Source: Phytopythium helicoides (lineage: Eukaryota; Oomycota; Peronosporomycetes; Pythiales; Pythiaceae). Taken from it: a DNA stretch of 64,000 bases. Of this stretch, positions 36,587-49,800 are shown in pieces (the stretch's first letter is position 1; each line of letters starts with the position of its first letter). The position numbers were made by a program, and so were the translations under genes. The stretch is from NCBI GenBank assembly GCA_024867545.1, contig JANFNE010000001.1:682001-746000 (forward strand), given 5' to 3'. The notes below the pieces were generated by a model. It saw only the letters and a list, made by a program, of their open reading frames with translations, searched no databases and was not told the origin of the DNA.

Positions 36587-39500
36587 TCATGCAACGGGAG
36601 CGCTGCCGGAATGGGTACCTTGGCGCTCGTCCATGAGCAGGCCCAGCGAGGCAGCGAACTGCGCGTCCTCCTCGCTCTCGGTCAGAGAGTCGCTGCTCTG
36701 GGCACTTGCTGCCTGTGGAGTCATCTCGAGTCGGTCTGGATCGGGAGGAGAGCTGTTGGCCCAGGTGTGGACGCACCCGCGAGCGAGCCCCGACTTCTGC
36801 AGACGACGACGTACGAACGCGAGCGGCCCCGAAGGCCGATGAATTGGTTGGATCTGAGGTGGAAGCCCAGCAAATGGGCGCAAGCTTGCTTCAGCTCCCG
36901 TGGCTTGAGAAAGCGCTCCCGAAAGAAACTCCTCGGCTTGGGTACCGTACACCTTTCAAAGCCACTACTTTGTCAGTTCCGAGTCACATGGTAAGATTGG
37001 TTTTGCGGACAGCAATGTTGTACCTTTCTCGCAAGCGGAGTCAGCGTCATAAGCATCTGCACAGGTCGTGTGGAGTTGGTACGTCATCGACTGGTGATTG
37101 TGCGCAAACACCTGAGCCTCGAGTTGCGCCTCCTTCTTTAGCTGAATTGCCGCTGCAAGTTCTCGTCGTAGATCCTCCATTTGCAACTCCATATTGGCAC
37201 ACACTTGCTCCATGTCTCTGGCGTGGGCTTTGCTTCTGAGTAGCTGTTGGCGTAAGTTGGCGTGCTCTTTCTTCATAAAAGATAGATGCTCCTGAGCATG
37301 CTTGGCAGCTTGGCCGGCTCTCCATCGTCTCCACCAAGTCGCCTCCCAAGCTCGTCTCGTCATGTTTGCCCAAAAGTGAAGGAGAGCTTCTTTCATGAAC
37401 CGGAATAAAGGAGTTGAGGATCCATGAGTGTTCTGAAGTCAATAGCAGTCAGAAACATATCATCACGACCTGATTCATGGAGCTACGCACCATCAGACGA
37501 TCAATAGTCCATCGATGTTTAGGAGAGCGAGCCAATGTGCGCTGCAGAAGCGGTCGATAATCTTCACCAACGTCTTCGATCAGCTCAGCAACTACACCAT
37601 CGTTGATGGAGCTGATCAAGTGATATACTTCACGCGGGCCAACCGAACTACACCACGGTGCAAGTCGCTCGAGATACGACTGTCCAGTAAGTAGTCGGTA
37701 CCTGCTCGATTAGAGGCAAATAGAACCTATAAGTGTGAGAATTCAAGATGCATCCGAATTGAAAATCTTACACTAGGCATCCGAACTGCCACATATCGGA
37801 CTCAAAGGTCGGGCGGAAGAGTTTGTTGTCCAAAAACGCCTTGGCAGCCTCAGGTGGACACGACAGCAACGAGAATGCCTGGCTTCCAAAAGCTTTCTCT
37901 CCGTTCAGCACCTGGCTAGCACTGAAATTGAACAGCCGGAGGGTTGAATCTTCAAATTGACCTATGCTTGTGAGCGTCTGCGCGTGGTCAATGAAAAAAA
38001 AGTCGTCCTAAGCTCATTTTGACTACAGGAAACAACATTTAGTCACGTACAATGTTGCCATGAACGGCTCGCGCCTTGCAGTGCCAAAAAAGGACACACT
38101 CAGCAATTTCTGATATGACGGTGCGAATGGTCTCCGGCTCCCATCGTTGCTTCGAGTCAATATCGTCCAAAGTGCACTTTGGAGCATCCGTGACCAAGCC
38201 GAAATTCAGTGTCACAGCAATGTCCCTGTAAATCCCGGTGATCAGTATCATCACGCTTCAAAACTGCTATGATTTGTGGATAGGCGACCTACCCAGTTTG
38301 TTTTTCAGGATCTGTGCACGCATCGTGAATAATGATGCGGCGCTTGGCATCGTCGAACTCATCATAGATGTTCAAGGCAAAATTCTTGGTTTTACCAGTA
38401 CTTGATGCCACTTCTTTTGACTAAACCCAGAGATGTGAAAGTGAATCCCCCATCTTTGAGCAAAGACCGATAGCCAAACTTACCACTGTCATGAGATGAA
38501 GCATCATTTCACGCTCATGCTCAACCGCTCGAATCGATGAGTGAAAGCGCATTAGCACTTTCGCTGACGACCGCGAGTCAATTGCCAAATGAGACTGGAT
38601 ATAAACAAGTTCTTGGTCCACCAAAAAGCTAACACAGGTTCCTGCAGCTTTGAGGAAATCATAGCGATGTCGGAAGGATGATGGCCCGCTAATTAATAGT
38701 GCGCAAGTTTCAGGCGTTGAGGCTGGATTATCCGTCAAGTACTGGACCGGCAGCTTGAGCTCCTATAATTGTAGCAGAGAAGTACACATGAGATAGGAAG
38801 TCCAATTCAGTGCCGCTGTAAAGGGAGCGCACCAAATCGGCAACTCCTGTTGCACTTGGGCTCGCATCGAAGAGAATCTCCACAACAAGAGCAGAAATCG
38901 ATCTGTTCGCGCACAAATAGTGAAGAGGTGCTCGCCCGTCCTGAAGTGTAACACAGAAGCCAGATTAGTTGGAGTCAAAGGGATACAGGTGTCGACGAGC
39001 AACGCCCAAACCTGATCAATCTGCCGAACGAGATCATGTCCTCGTTCAAAAAATAACCACAACATGTCCGACGTGATTGCGAGGTTCATGCAAAGATAAT
39101 GAAGTGGCGATCGGTCGTACTAAAAAAGTCAGCACCATATCAGTCAGTGAATGCCCTTCACGTTATGTGATGCCAAATTCACATACTGAGTCCAGGGCAA
39201 ATGCATCCTCAGACGCCACAAGTAGAAGAGCTCGAAGGCGGTCAACTGTCAGCCTGCTGTTCATGCACAAGATGTGCAATGGGGTTGCACCAAACTATGT
39301 CAACGTATCAGAATGTTAGATATGCTTGGGCTCTGAAGAATGCCGGTAATCTGAGCAACCAACCCGATCTTGAACCGCGACAGATGAATTGGATGTATCA
39401 AAATCCAACAAGACTGACAACAGATCCGGGTGAACCGCTTCGTTTGCACACAGTGCGTGAGCTGGTGTCGCTCCATCCTGTGGGTATTGTGTGATTCAAA

Positions 39501-40884
39501 CCGAGTACGATTGCGATGGACGAATTACTCCAACGTATCAAAATGGCGCACGTACGTGGGAGACAGCTTCAATAGAGGAGGGATTGTGTCGAAGTAAGTG
39601 CTCAAGGATTTCGCAAGTTACTCCTTCGTTGCGGCATGCAATTTGAAGAGGCAAATCATTGTTCTAAAACATTGTCAGAATTTCCTGTTGGTTTGGCAGC
39701 ATCAACAACGTAATATCCCCACTTTACCTTATCCAGAACGGCTGTGGCTCCATCAAATGCCTTTAGCAAGATTTTGACGGCATTTAGGCTGATGCTATCA
39801 CTTTCGCATAGCCAATGTAGCGGTGTCCTTCCTGACTGCAGCATTGATAAAATAATTTCAGCACGTTTTCCAAAACAAAAGATATTGAGATATGCGACTA
39901 CCTCATCCGTGATCTTGGCTGCTTCAGGACACTTGCCAAGCAGCATTCTGTACACCCACATATTGATTTTCGAAGAGCTGACGAGGCAGTGAAGTGGAGT
40001 CATGCCTCGCTGTAGAATCAAATGCGTGAGAAAGATTGCACATCGAATCGATCTGGATTAGATCCAAGTACCTTGTTCACCGCGCTGTAGGTAGCAGCGC
40101 TGCCTAGTGCTTGCAGTAGCTCAACAGAGCAAACGGAGTTTGAGCAGACCAAATGTACAGGCAGGTTCATCTCGCTGTCTAAGGCCTCGCCTGATGCTGG
40201 GTCTGCCGTCAACAGAGCAGCGATGGCTTGAGGCGTCACTGTTGTGTTGCAGCATAGCAAATGGACGGGAACACGACCACGCTAATATTGGCAAATAAAT
40301 TGTTAGAATGCAAGAATCCACCAGGCCGACCAGCATAGCTTCACCTTATCTCGGGTGCTAGTACTTGTCGTGGACGCCGCCGCCATTATGGAAATGAGGT
40401 CCACGAACTTGAAGTTTGGCGTCGAAGCGCACACAAGATGCAGCGGCACCTGTCCTTCCTGTCACGATGGTACACTCACTCAATCACACCTGCACTCGTT
40501 GCTCCCTTTTCTCAGCAGAGCAAGCCAACCTCGTTCGCTTTGAGCAGCAGCCCGGGTCTCTTGGCCAGCGCGTCCAGTATCTGCTCCTTGTCACACTGCG
40601 CGATCGCGTCCGTGAGACGCTGCAGAGCTTGCTCCTCCGCCTCGCGCTCCTTCCTCGCCGAGTCCTCCTCGGCCGCCTGGTGCTTGAACACGGACCGCCG
40701 GCCGCTCATCATGCTCTTGACTGACTTGGGAGAGCAGCCCGCGCGTGTACCACGTCTTGCCCGCCGCCGGGCGCTCGCTGGCGCCCGCGGCCACGAGCGC
40801 CTCGTCATCTCCAGGGCTCTCGACTAGCGACAGCGAGCGCAGGTCGGCGTCCAGCGGATCGGCGGCCGACTCGAGCGCCATCAT
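36587..40884 (-). CDS. Ankyrin-repeat protein with degenerate kinase domain and coiled coil
   Basis: Many short exons, each ankyrin repeat nearly its own exon. From the start (MMALESAADP): helical N terminus, then ankyrin units such as VPLHLVCAS, LPVHLVCSNS, MTPLHCLVSS, RTPLHWLCES, TPLHILCMNS, SPLHYLCMN and APLHYLCANR (about 40450 down to 38770). A protein-kinase fold follows (about 38700-37500): beta-3 region AKVLMRF, helix E and loop FWHCKARAVHGNI (38054-38062 codes HGN), LFNFSAS (NFS at 37921-37929), CPPEAAKAF, SDMWQFGC, and the terminal LLQRTLARSPKHRWTIDRLM. The C terminus is a coiled coil (KKEHANLRQQLLRSKAHARD) and an acidic tail. Lys, HRD and DFG are all replaced, so catalysis is unlikely. 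One frame break near 40730 (TCTCCC) and several approximate junctions. Confidence 0.75.
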
Positions 40885-40948
40885 GGTGGCCGGCGGATCT
40901 TTTCGCTCCGCGTGAAGCCTTTCAAGATCCAGAATGGGTTTATAGCCA

Positions 40949-42543
40949 ATGGGCACCGAGGAAGATTCGGACGTAGCACTTTCATTGGCTGATATTCGTA
41001 TTTCGAAAATGGAATGGAAGCAGCAGCTTGCCAAGGTCGCCCATGCGGCGGATGCGCTTCGAGGAGGAGCCGACAGCGCTAGACGCGCTGCTGCTGGGGA
41101 TTTGGCGGCGCTAGTGGCGCATGAGGACGCGCTCGTGGCATTTGCGGCCCAGCGGGTGTTGCTGGAGCGCGCTGCGACGGCTGCGGAGCCAGAAATTGTC
41201 AGGTAAACGCGTGATTTTCGCATTTTTGCTCATGGAAATCCGGTGCTCAGCGCTTCGCGGGCTGCAGTTTGGCTTTGGCGGCGACTCAGGATCCGCATGG
41301 ATTCAATGTGGCGTTGATTCGGCAGTTGATCAAGCTCCCTTGTGATGGATTGGCTTCGAGTGAGGAGGAGGAGAGTGACGACGATGATTTAGAGGGCGAC
41401 GGCAGCAAAGACCTTATAGAAGCGGGTGGATATCTCGCTGCTGTCCTTAATCACATCGACGCAGTGGAAAAGTGCGTTCAAGCTGCTTTCGGTGAAAGCG
41501 AGTCAGGACATTTGGAGCCTCGGCATTTGGAGGCACTGGGACTGCTGAGCGATATCTTGAAATGTGTATCCGACCAACTCTCGAGCGGAAGCGAAGCTGC
41601 CTCTGTCAACTGTGCTGTGGCACTTTGTGGTATTGCAGCACGCCTTATCGATCGTGTTGGTGTGCCTTCCGATTTCGCCGCAGTCTCGTCGTCTGTTCGT
41701 TGTGCCATTCTAGACGTTATAGACGAATGGTGTAAGGTCGCGAGCATTCTCAACACTCAAGATAGAGCTGTGAATCACGGCTACTACGAAGATTATTGCC
41801 GACTTGCTATGCAGTGTGTAGCTGGACCATCATGCGCATCATTGGCGTTGAAGATGATTGGCAGCAGCGAGTCCAACGCGGTTAAGTCAGCCCAAGATGC
41901 GTTTATCTCGAGAAACAGCTCGTATCCGTTTCTCCAGAAGTGGCTGTTATCCGTCGCTCGACTAGTAGCGGCGACTATTGATACCAAAAGTTGCTGGAAG
42001 GGAAGAGCAGTACCCCAAGTACTCCCGACGCGTAGGCAAATTATCGCAATTCTGAGTGAGCAAGATGATGTGATGGTGGAGGTCCTCAATTTAATCACAT
42101 ATTCTGTGACGAAGCTGGAGCAAATGCCTGGCGACCGCCATCCTGATATCGACCGGATTGCAGCAGAGCTCAATCCAGACCTTCTCTTTGCAGATCTGTT
42201 AGCGACGTTTGCGTTCGACCACTTAGTGCTCCTCGATTTCTTGACGTCATCGGGTAGGACGACCGGGTGCCAGGTGAAGTCTTTTTTTTTTTTAACTCGT
42301 GCTAATAAATCGTGCTCATCAGAAACAGCGATGCTGGAGTTCATGTTGCGCTACCTACGTCGGTTGCAAGGTCGCTGGCCAACAAGCAGCGAGGCATTGA
42401 AAGCAACGGGGCAGCTCGATCGAGTTCTTGGAACGCTCATTCGGTTGCGATTTGAGATTGCTCGTCTCTCGATCGCTGGGCTATTTCCCTACGAGGCAAA
42501 GCCTCTCATTCGCCGGATCGAGGACTATCGAGGACTTGTATGA
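40949..42543 (+). CDS. LINS1: Lines homolog 1-like protein
   Basis: Exons 40949-41202, 41268-42253, 42323-42543 give 486 residues with all phases agreeing. The C-terminal Lines signature is FDHLVLLDFLTSSETAMLEF followed by MLRYLRRL, created exactly at the second splice junction. The middle is alpha-helical, with an acidic patch (SSEEEESDDDD) near residue 110. The family, named from Drosophila lines, acts in Hedgehog/Wnt contexts in animals; its ancestral role is not established. The start codon is 64 bp from the divergent ankyrin-pseudokinase start and overlaps a CCAAT. Intron 2 contains a T11 tract near 42283. Confidence 0.8.
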
Positions 42544-42710
42544 AGATGCCAGACACGTGTGACGAAGTGGTCGTTGTGAGGAAAAGATAAATTATTGTTT
42601 CTGCTGGTTTTGAGATGCAGTGCGAGAGCGCAAATATAAATCGGGCATAATACATAGGTTCGGAGGGAGGGAACTCGCGGACATTCGGGCATGCTGGGGC
42701 TGGGAAGTCA

Positions 42711-43794
42711 TCAGTGCTTGACTCCTTCGACGCGGATTCCAATGGGCGTGCGCTTCAGCTTGGCCTGAAGTTGTTGCTCCATATAGTGGAACTGGCGGAC
42801 CATCGTTGGCAGCATTGGCTCTGAAAAGGTTTCAACATTGAAAAGACAAGTGAGCATGCTGAGCACTTTGTAGCACGTTACATGTATATCGCATGTACCA
42901 AACTCTTGCTTCTGTCCTCGGAGGATAGCGGAGTTGACTTCGTCTGCCACGCGCCGACGCTGCGCTTGGTCTAAGAGGTGGCCCACGGGTGACTCCACCT
43001 GGTTCTCGAACGCAAAAAGGACCATCGTACGCTCGATTTCCTGGCGGAACTGGGGCTGTGAAGTCGTGGGAGTGCTATGTCAGAGATCGCTCCCATTTGT
43101 TGAACCTTGGAGAAGGGACTACTCACGCTCTTTTCGCCAAAAGGCGCGAGGTGCATGGTCGCGAACTTGAGCGCTTCGAGCGTGTTGCGTGCCTTGATCA
43201 GCTCGATGAGCTCCTGTTTTGCAAGCAGAAAGTCGATGCTGTAGTGCTTGTCCATGAACTATCCGTGGACATTGTGTTGTGGTCAGCGAATTGGACACAA
43301 AGTAGATCAAGCGAGCCATTACACACCTGCGGATCCATGTCGGCCAACTTAGCGCGCGCTCTCTGAACGTGGCCCTTGAGCAGCAGCTGCTGTACCATCA
43401 TGCGTTCCTGAACCGACTGCAGATCGACGTGCGCTGCCCTCCAATCGCGATATGTGCGTAAGGATCGCCTCTCGTACGGTACAACTTCAAGTTGAACTCA
43501 CGCTGCGTGCCCGACTCGCGCATGAAGGCCTCAGCCACGTCGCGGTAGCCCTTGCCCACCAGGTAGTCCATCACGAGGCGGTTCATGGATCTGCGCGCCG
43601 CCACGTGAGCTCTCCAGTCCACTACCCCTACGGTACGACCAGCGGCGCCCGCACTCTTTCGAAACGCGCATGCGGCGCCGGTCCTTCTTGCTCCAGCGGC
43701 GCCGCGCGCGCGCGTCGACCACCGAGGCGGCGGGCCGTCGGCCGCGCGGCGCTCGGCCGCTGGTGCTGCTGCTGGAGGACGAGGCGTCGGCCAT
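42711..43794 (-). CDS. GID8: GID/CTLH ubiquitin ligase subunit GID8
   Basis: Scaffold subunit of the GID/CTLH E3 ligase. Six exons in transcription order: 43794-43637, 43590-43502, 43433-43327, 43258-43127, 43055-42899, 42820-42711; phases all agree and give 250 residues (human 228). LisH: SMNRLVMDYLVGKGYRDVAE; CTLH: PHVDLQSVQERMMVQQLLLK and RARAKLADMDPQ; CRA: FLLAKQELIELIKARNTLEA, ESPVGHLLDQAQRRRVADEV. The first 50 residues (MADASSSSSS, basic) are specific to this protein. The ESGTQPHVDL joint, needing the GCAG acceptor just upstream of 43433, reproduces the family sequence closely. Confidence 0.96.
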
Positions 43795-44118
43795 TTGGCG
43801 GCGCAGCGCGTGGGGCTCGGAGAGAGGCGGGCGAGACAGGCGGCGATCGAGCAGCAGTGCGCGCGACCGCGGAAAAAGCACACTGGCCTTCTGCCGGCAG
43901 GCGCGAAAAACTCAAAAGCCAAGGATATGGGGGTCGTTCGGGACGCGGTCCCGAACGCGGCGGGGAGCTGCTGCGACCTTCGCGCGACCATTTCGACCGC
44001 GCGACTCGGTTTAGTGACCAAGTTGAAGCCGCACGAGTGTCGCACGCTCGCACTTAGCCGAGGCCGTTCTTCTCTTTCGCAAGGGAAACCACGCGAGAAA
44101 AGCCATCTCGAGCTCAAG

Positions 44119-46696
44119 ATGCTGGCACGGGCGGGCTCCGGCGGCGGCGGCGGCGGCGGCGGCGCCAGCGGCGAGTTCAGCATCATGTTCGTGAGCGGGC
44201 CGATCCGCTTCCAGAGCGAGGAGGGCGCGCTCTACTCGCGGCTGTTCCACATCGTGCGGCGGCGCGGAGCGCTCAACACGCGGCGGGGGAGACGGCGCTG
44301 ACTCGCGCGCTGCTGCCGCAGGTCGACACGGACTGCGACGGGTTCGTCGGCGGCGCGGAGGGCGCGGCGTTCATCCGGCGCGCGCGGCTCATGAACGACG
44401 CGAACCGAGAGGTGCGGATGCGGGCTTGCGCGATGGAGTGGGAGAGACCTGATGGCGAGTAATGGAAGCCCGTGGACGCGCAGATCTGGCGGCTTGCGAG
44501 CGGCGGCAAGTCGCAGATGAAGCTCAACAAGGACTGCTGGTTCGTGGCCATGAAGCTCGTCGCGCTCGTGCAGAGCACCGGAAAGTGCCAAATGCAGAGC
44601 CTGTACGCCGGAGACCCGCTCCCGCTCGCCGACTTCCAGCTCGAGTCGGCGCCGGACAATGTGGTGTGTGGTGATGGTATTGGTATGCTATGGTCGAGAA
44701 AGTCGAGGCTGAATGTTCGCGTGTTGTAGCTGCTCGAGGACCTCACGCCTGGCTTCAAGCAGTCGTTCCAAGTGTCGGTGAGCACGCCGGTGGTTGTGGG
44801 TTCGGGATACTCGCGCTACACACAGTACGTCATCTCGACCAAGGTAAGAGCGCGATCGCGATTGCGCGATCTATTTCTGCTGGTGCTAAATCGTTGCGTC
44901 CTTGCAGACGAACGCACCATTCTTCCCGTGCGCTTCGGCTCAAGTGAAGCGGCGGTTTAGCGACTTTGAGTGGCTGCACCAGCGGCTCTTGCTTCAGTTC
45001 AAAGGTACGTTGTTCTGATATCTATCCACCGACAGAGCATGCGTAGTGACGAAAACATTGTCATCATGTGCTATAGGGACCATTATCCCTCCGATTCCAG
45101 AGAAGCGATGGACGGGGAACATGGACGCCACTTTTGTGGAAGAGCGCCGCCAGGCGCTGGAACATTTCATTGTACGAAATGATGAATCATGGTTGTGGTT
45201 TGCTTTTGTTAACTGTAGCATTTTAACTGTCGCATGTTAAACCGTCAGAATGAAGTGTGCAACCATGAGAAGCTATCGCAAACGCTTGAGCTCCAGATTG
45301 TGCTGACAGCTAGCGCCGAGGTGTGAAGCGTGGCTTAGTTACGTGTCTAGCTTTTATCAGTGACTGACGTGGCAATTGATTGGGCAGGGTTTGATCGCAG
45401 GGAAAGAGTTGCTGAAGGTCGCATCAGGGCCAGCAGCATATGTGCCTACCACTGCAACAGTCACATCTTTTTGGAGCTCGTTGAAGGAAGGGGTGTTTTT
45501 GGCATCAAATGTCAGCCAGTTGAGATCAAGACCGACGACGACTATGCAAAGGTCAGTCACGTTTGCAGTTTTATACGGACCTTTGTCACATGCCAACAGC
45601 TGTTTCATGGGATACAGATCGGTGAACACATTGACGAGTACGAAAAGCGAATCCGCGAGGTCCGGCGCTGCTCCGATCTCGTCTATGCTGCTCAGCGAAG
45701 TGAAGGGTACGAGATGTCCCGCTTCGGCAGCTACCTCACAGCTCTGTCTGAGCACGAGAAATGCGACCCAGAAATGAAACGCATAGCTGAGGTTCGTCAA
45801 AATTTGTTCTGTCAATTTGTCAGTAGAGACACTAACGCGCACCACTTCAGACGGCAGGCGATCACTTTCGAAACTGTATCAAACGTCTATCAAGATCAGG
45901 TAAATCTGTGATTTAGCCACAATGGCACCAGGAATTATTTTTTTGATGGCAATGTTATCCAACCTACAGCTGGACAAACTGCTCGCAATGTACGTGTCTG
46001 TGATTCGATATCAGACAGGCAAGGTGGATGCAGTCAAGGTGCGAACCAAACATCGACACAATGCAGCGTTACTGAAAGACTGAAAACTTCACTCCTATCT
46101 GGCTTGGTATGTCTTAGGCGGTGATGAACAATCGCGAGTCGGCTATCCTTGAGGTTCAGCAAGCCAATGCGAGCATGCAACGAAATAAAGAGCGCTTCGC
46201 AGCCGCTCGAGCCAGTAGTGGTGCTGCTGCATCGGCTATGCGGGCAGAGCAAAAAATGGCATCGGTGCGACTTGCTGCCATTTCAGTCAGCTCTGAATCT
46301 AGGCACTTATTGTCAACTTTATTCTTGCTTGCAGGCTGAGGACCGAATGAATCATGCCAAAGAGCAGGTGCAGTTTATCGCACAGAGTCTGAAAGTTGAA
46401 ACTCGCCGCATGGACACTGGTCGGACAGCAGATTTCAAGGGTGCACTAATGTCGTTGGCAAACATCGAACTCGAATACCAAGTCCAGGTGCGGCAATGTA
46501 CAGTAGTTTGTGGGTCTACGGTCCACTTACTCTCGCTTGGTTTGGATGTCAGTCACGAGCGGCTTGGGAAGGTTTGATGTCATCGCTGCAAATGACGGAT
46601 GAAGAGATCGCGGAGAGCAGGTCACGCGCGCAACGAAACGTCACCTACCGGAAACCAGGTGAAAAGAGCATTGGCCAGTTTATCGGGCTACTGTAA
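44119..46696 (+). CDS. Sorting nexin with EH, PX and BAR-like domains
   Basis: Exons 44119-44253, 44322-44411, 44484-44660, 44730-44843, 44908-45004, 45077-45171, 45249-45320, then further exons to the stop at 46696. After a Gly-rich start the first three exons code an EH domain: EGALYSRLFHI, VDTDCDGFVGG (calcium-loop-like), ANREIWRLASGGKSQMKLNK, FVAMKLVALVQ. Exons 4-6 code a PX domain: YTQYVISTK, RRFSDFEWLHQRL, GTIIPPIPEK, ATFVEERRQALEHF. The rest is helical, with SALRYG-type charged segments (EYEKRIREVRR, LDKLLAMYVSVIRYQTGKVD, AEDRMNHAKEQVQFIAQSLK) like the Vps5/BAR dimerisation region. A frame break sits at the TTTTT of 45496-45500. Endosomal membrane binding through PI3P is inferred from PX. 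Confidence 0.85.
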
Positions 46697-46827
46697 ATCA
46701 AAACATGTCATGCATGCTGAAATACGTTTTAGAGAACAACGCAAGTGGAATGTGTGCCCGTGGCATTTGTGGCGGGTGAACACAACGTTTATGTCTTTTA
46801 TCTGTATGCTCCCGAAACTACCCGAGT

Positions 46828-49800
46828 CTACAAGTGCACGGCTGTGACGTCGTCAACCGGCTCGGAGGCCGCTTGCTCTCCATCATCGACGACGGTAGAA
46901 GTAGGCTGACCTGGATCCTCTCCGCTGCCATTACTTCCGCTCCCGTCGTCTTCGTTGTCGTCGTCATACATGTCGTCATCACCGATGTCTTCTTCGTCGC
47001 CGTTGCCCTGTGCACCGTCCGCTTCGACGTTCTCGTCACCATCGCCGTCGTCATCATCCACATTGGTTGAGAGTGCCGCCGTATTGGTCAAGTCAATCAC
47101 ATCGCCGTCCTCGAACTTGAGTCCGTCAAAGATCTCTAGGTCTTCGCTCAGACTCATATGTGTAAGCTCGTCATCGGCGTGCTTGCTTTCTCTCGAGTCA
47201 TCGCGGCTAACAATGCTATCCTTTGTCTCTTCTTTCGTCTCAGATTCTGCTTCTGGCTTGCCCTCACTCTTGTCTTCCGAAGCCTCAGCCTTTCCATCCT
47301 CGGTATTCGCCACTTCATCGTCTTCCTCATCCACATCGGTCTTGGCAGCAGTCTACAAATCCCAGCAAGTTAGTATCGCCGTGGACACCATGCGCGATGG
47401 ATGTGACTGATTCTTACCTTACTACTCGCGAGGGCACGCATTCGGGCCGACACGAGGTGCTCCATGGTATTCGCACCCTTATGTGGTATCAACTGGCGCT
47501 GTCCAAATATCCAACACCTTTCAGCGAGCTTTAAGCTATCAAAAAGAGGTCGGATGATGCGTACCTTGTACAAAGCTTCTAGACGCTTGAACTTGCTTCG
47601 CGTGCCCAGCTTCACGACGGCGCCGCACGCCAGCAGCTTCTCACTTTCGGTGCCATCTGCCTTTGCTTGAGGTTTCCCACCAGCATTCTTGGCAATATTT
47701 GCCCATTTCTCGAGCAGTCGCTGGCACTCGGAGGAAAGTGGACCGTATCCTCGGAACCGTGGAGCCACCAGAGCCCTGTGCGTTACCGAACACTATTAGC
47801 GAAAGCGAGGGATGAAGGCCAAGAGATCATCTCGAGTACTACTTACTTGGAGCAAGCGACTGTTGCTTTGTACTGGTCCACTTCGGACCCGCCGATCTTG
47901 CACCAGCTGCCATTAGGGCATTTGTCGAAGAAGTAGAAACTGCTCGCATGCAGCGATGAGTGCGCGCTGAGCGTCGAGTCGAGGGGCACCAAACAATTTC
48001 ATGCACTGGAGTGTCCGCCAATGATTTCAAAATCCGTCATCACGATAGCGCGGTGGACGTAGGTAGCGTTGAAGAGGATAGCGACCTCCGGCCCAAACAT
48101 GTCTGGGTTTAGCTGCAACGACCCAAAGTCACTCACGATATCCAGTAGCCCGAAAATCATGCGCAGTCTAATCACCAATCAACCAGAAAGACTCGTTAGA
48201 GAACAAAGACATTCGAGAGTGGCAGTTGACACACGATACGCACTGATCGGAGAACACTTCCCACGGAAGACCGTCAGGATCATTAGGTGCGAGACCCTTG
48301 TATGCTTGCCGAACGGTATTAGTATGCGCGAAGACATCCATAACCGTCGCTCCAAGCGGGATGCCAACACGATCTGTTGCATCATGTTCGTGATCAGAGT
48401 CATAGAGCAATGAAAGTGTGTGCAAACGCGCTCCAACGCACCGGCATAGTAAGCGGCCAAAAGACCACTTACATATTTCATGTAAACCGACGGAAAGGCG
48501 AGTCGGCGGCGACAGCGGGAGCACTGCTCGAGCTCAGGCGCATTGCGGATACCGCAGATAGGGCAAATACTCGAGCAGCGCACATTCGGACTTTCAATTG
48601 CAGGATGCCAACCAATGTAGTCTGTTACAGTGAGATTGCGAGCCTTGACGAGATTGACCGCACGGTCGAGCCAGTCGTGCGAAATGCAAGCGCACTTCAA
48701 ACTTCATTGTTGAAGAGCATATATGTGAGCTCCCAGACGCAAGATTTCATGGCACCATAGAAACCGGATTCGCATACCTGTACAGCCCTATCATGAGGGT
48801 GAACACTTCCCGAACATTGAGCTGCCATCTGTCAATGCTGATAAGCTTCTCTCGTATCCAGCGCTGATTCGAGAGCGATTACATGGTTAAGAAACGCACT
48901 GGCAGCGAAGCAAGCAGGAGTAAACCTAGGGTACCTGTAAGTATGGCTCGACATATTTTTCTGCAAATGGCTTGACTGGGTAACCAGCAACCTGGAGCAT
49001 CAAGCCGTTAGACGATGCAGCTATTCATCGGTCGAGAGCCTTCGTACCTGGCCAACTTCCCATAATCGCAATGATGCCAAGTGACCAAATTTCTCGAAAT
49101 TAAGCGGATTGTTGGTCTCGAGGTTGATCCAGAGGATCGCTCGCCGCACCTGCAAGAAAGGGCCGGACACAACGTCAAAACTGGTCGACGCGTGTAGTCC
49201 ATCGAATAGCAAGCAGCTAACTTACCGACAGACGAGCTGCATCTCCCTTGGACAAGTCTTCCTTCAAGTTGCGATCTTGCTGCATGACGTAGCAGTTGCC
49301 GCAAAGCTCGCCGGCTGTGAATGTGTTTGTGAGCGTCGAGCACTATGCATACCGAATGAACGTGCAGCTGTTGCCAGACCTTCAAACGAAAAGACGGCCT
49401 GCTCGCCCATACACTCTGCGTGGGCATGGAGGCCGCAGCCTCCCTGGCAGAAGAACTGCTCGCCGCCCTTGTTGCAAATCTGACAAATGAAAACCTCCGT
49501 GGGCACTTCGGCTGCAGGCGCCGCAGTGACGCCGGCGTCCGCAGCAGCAGGAACAGTAGCGGTGTCTGGAGCAGGATTAGCTGGCTGCGGCTGCTGCGGC
49601 TGCTGTGGCGCAGGTTGCGCAGTCGCGGGAGGCTCGAGGCCCGCGCTGGGCTGCTGCGGGATCGCTCCCGCGCCCTGGATGGCTTCCTCGCTCGCCATCA
49701 CCGCCGCTGCTGCCTGCTGGGCGTGCGCCTGCAGCGCGAGCTGGCGCTGCTGCTGGTCGATCTGCTGCTGCTGCACGTGCTGCTGCAGCACGTCGGGTCC

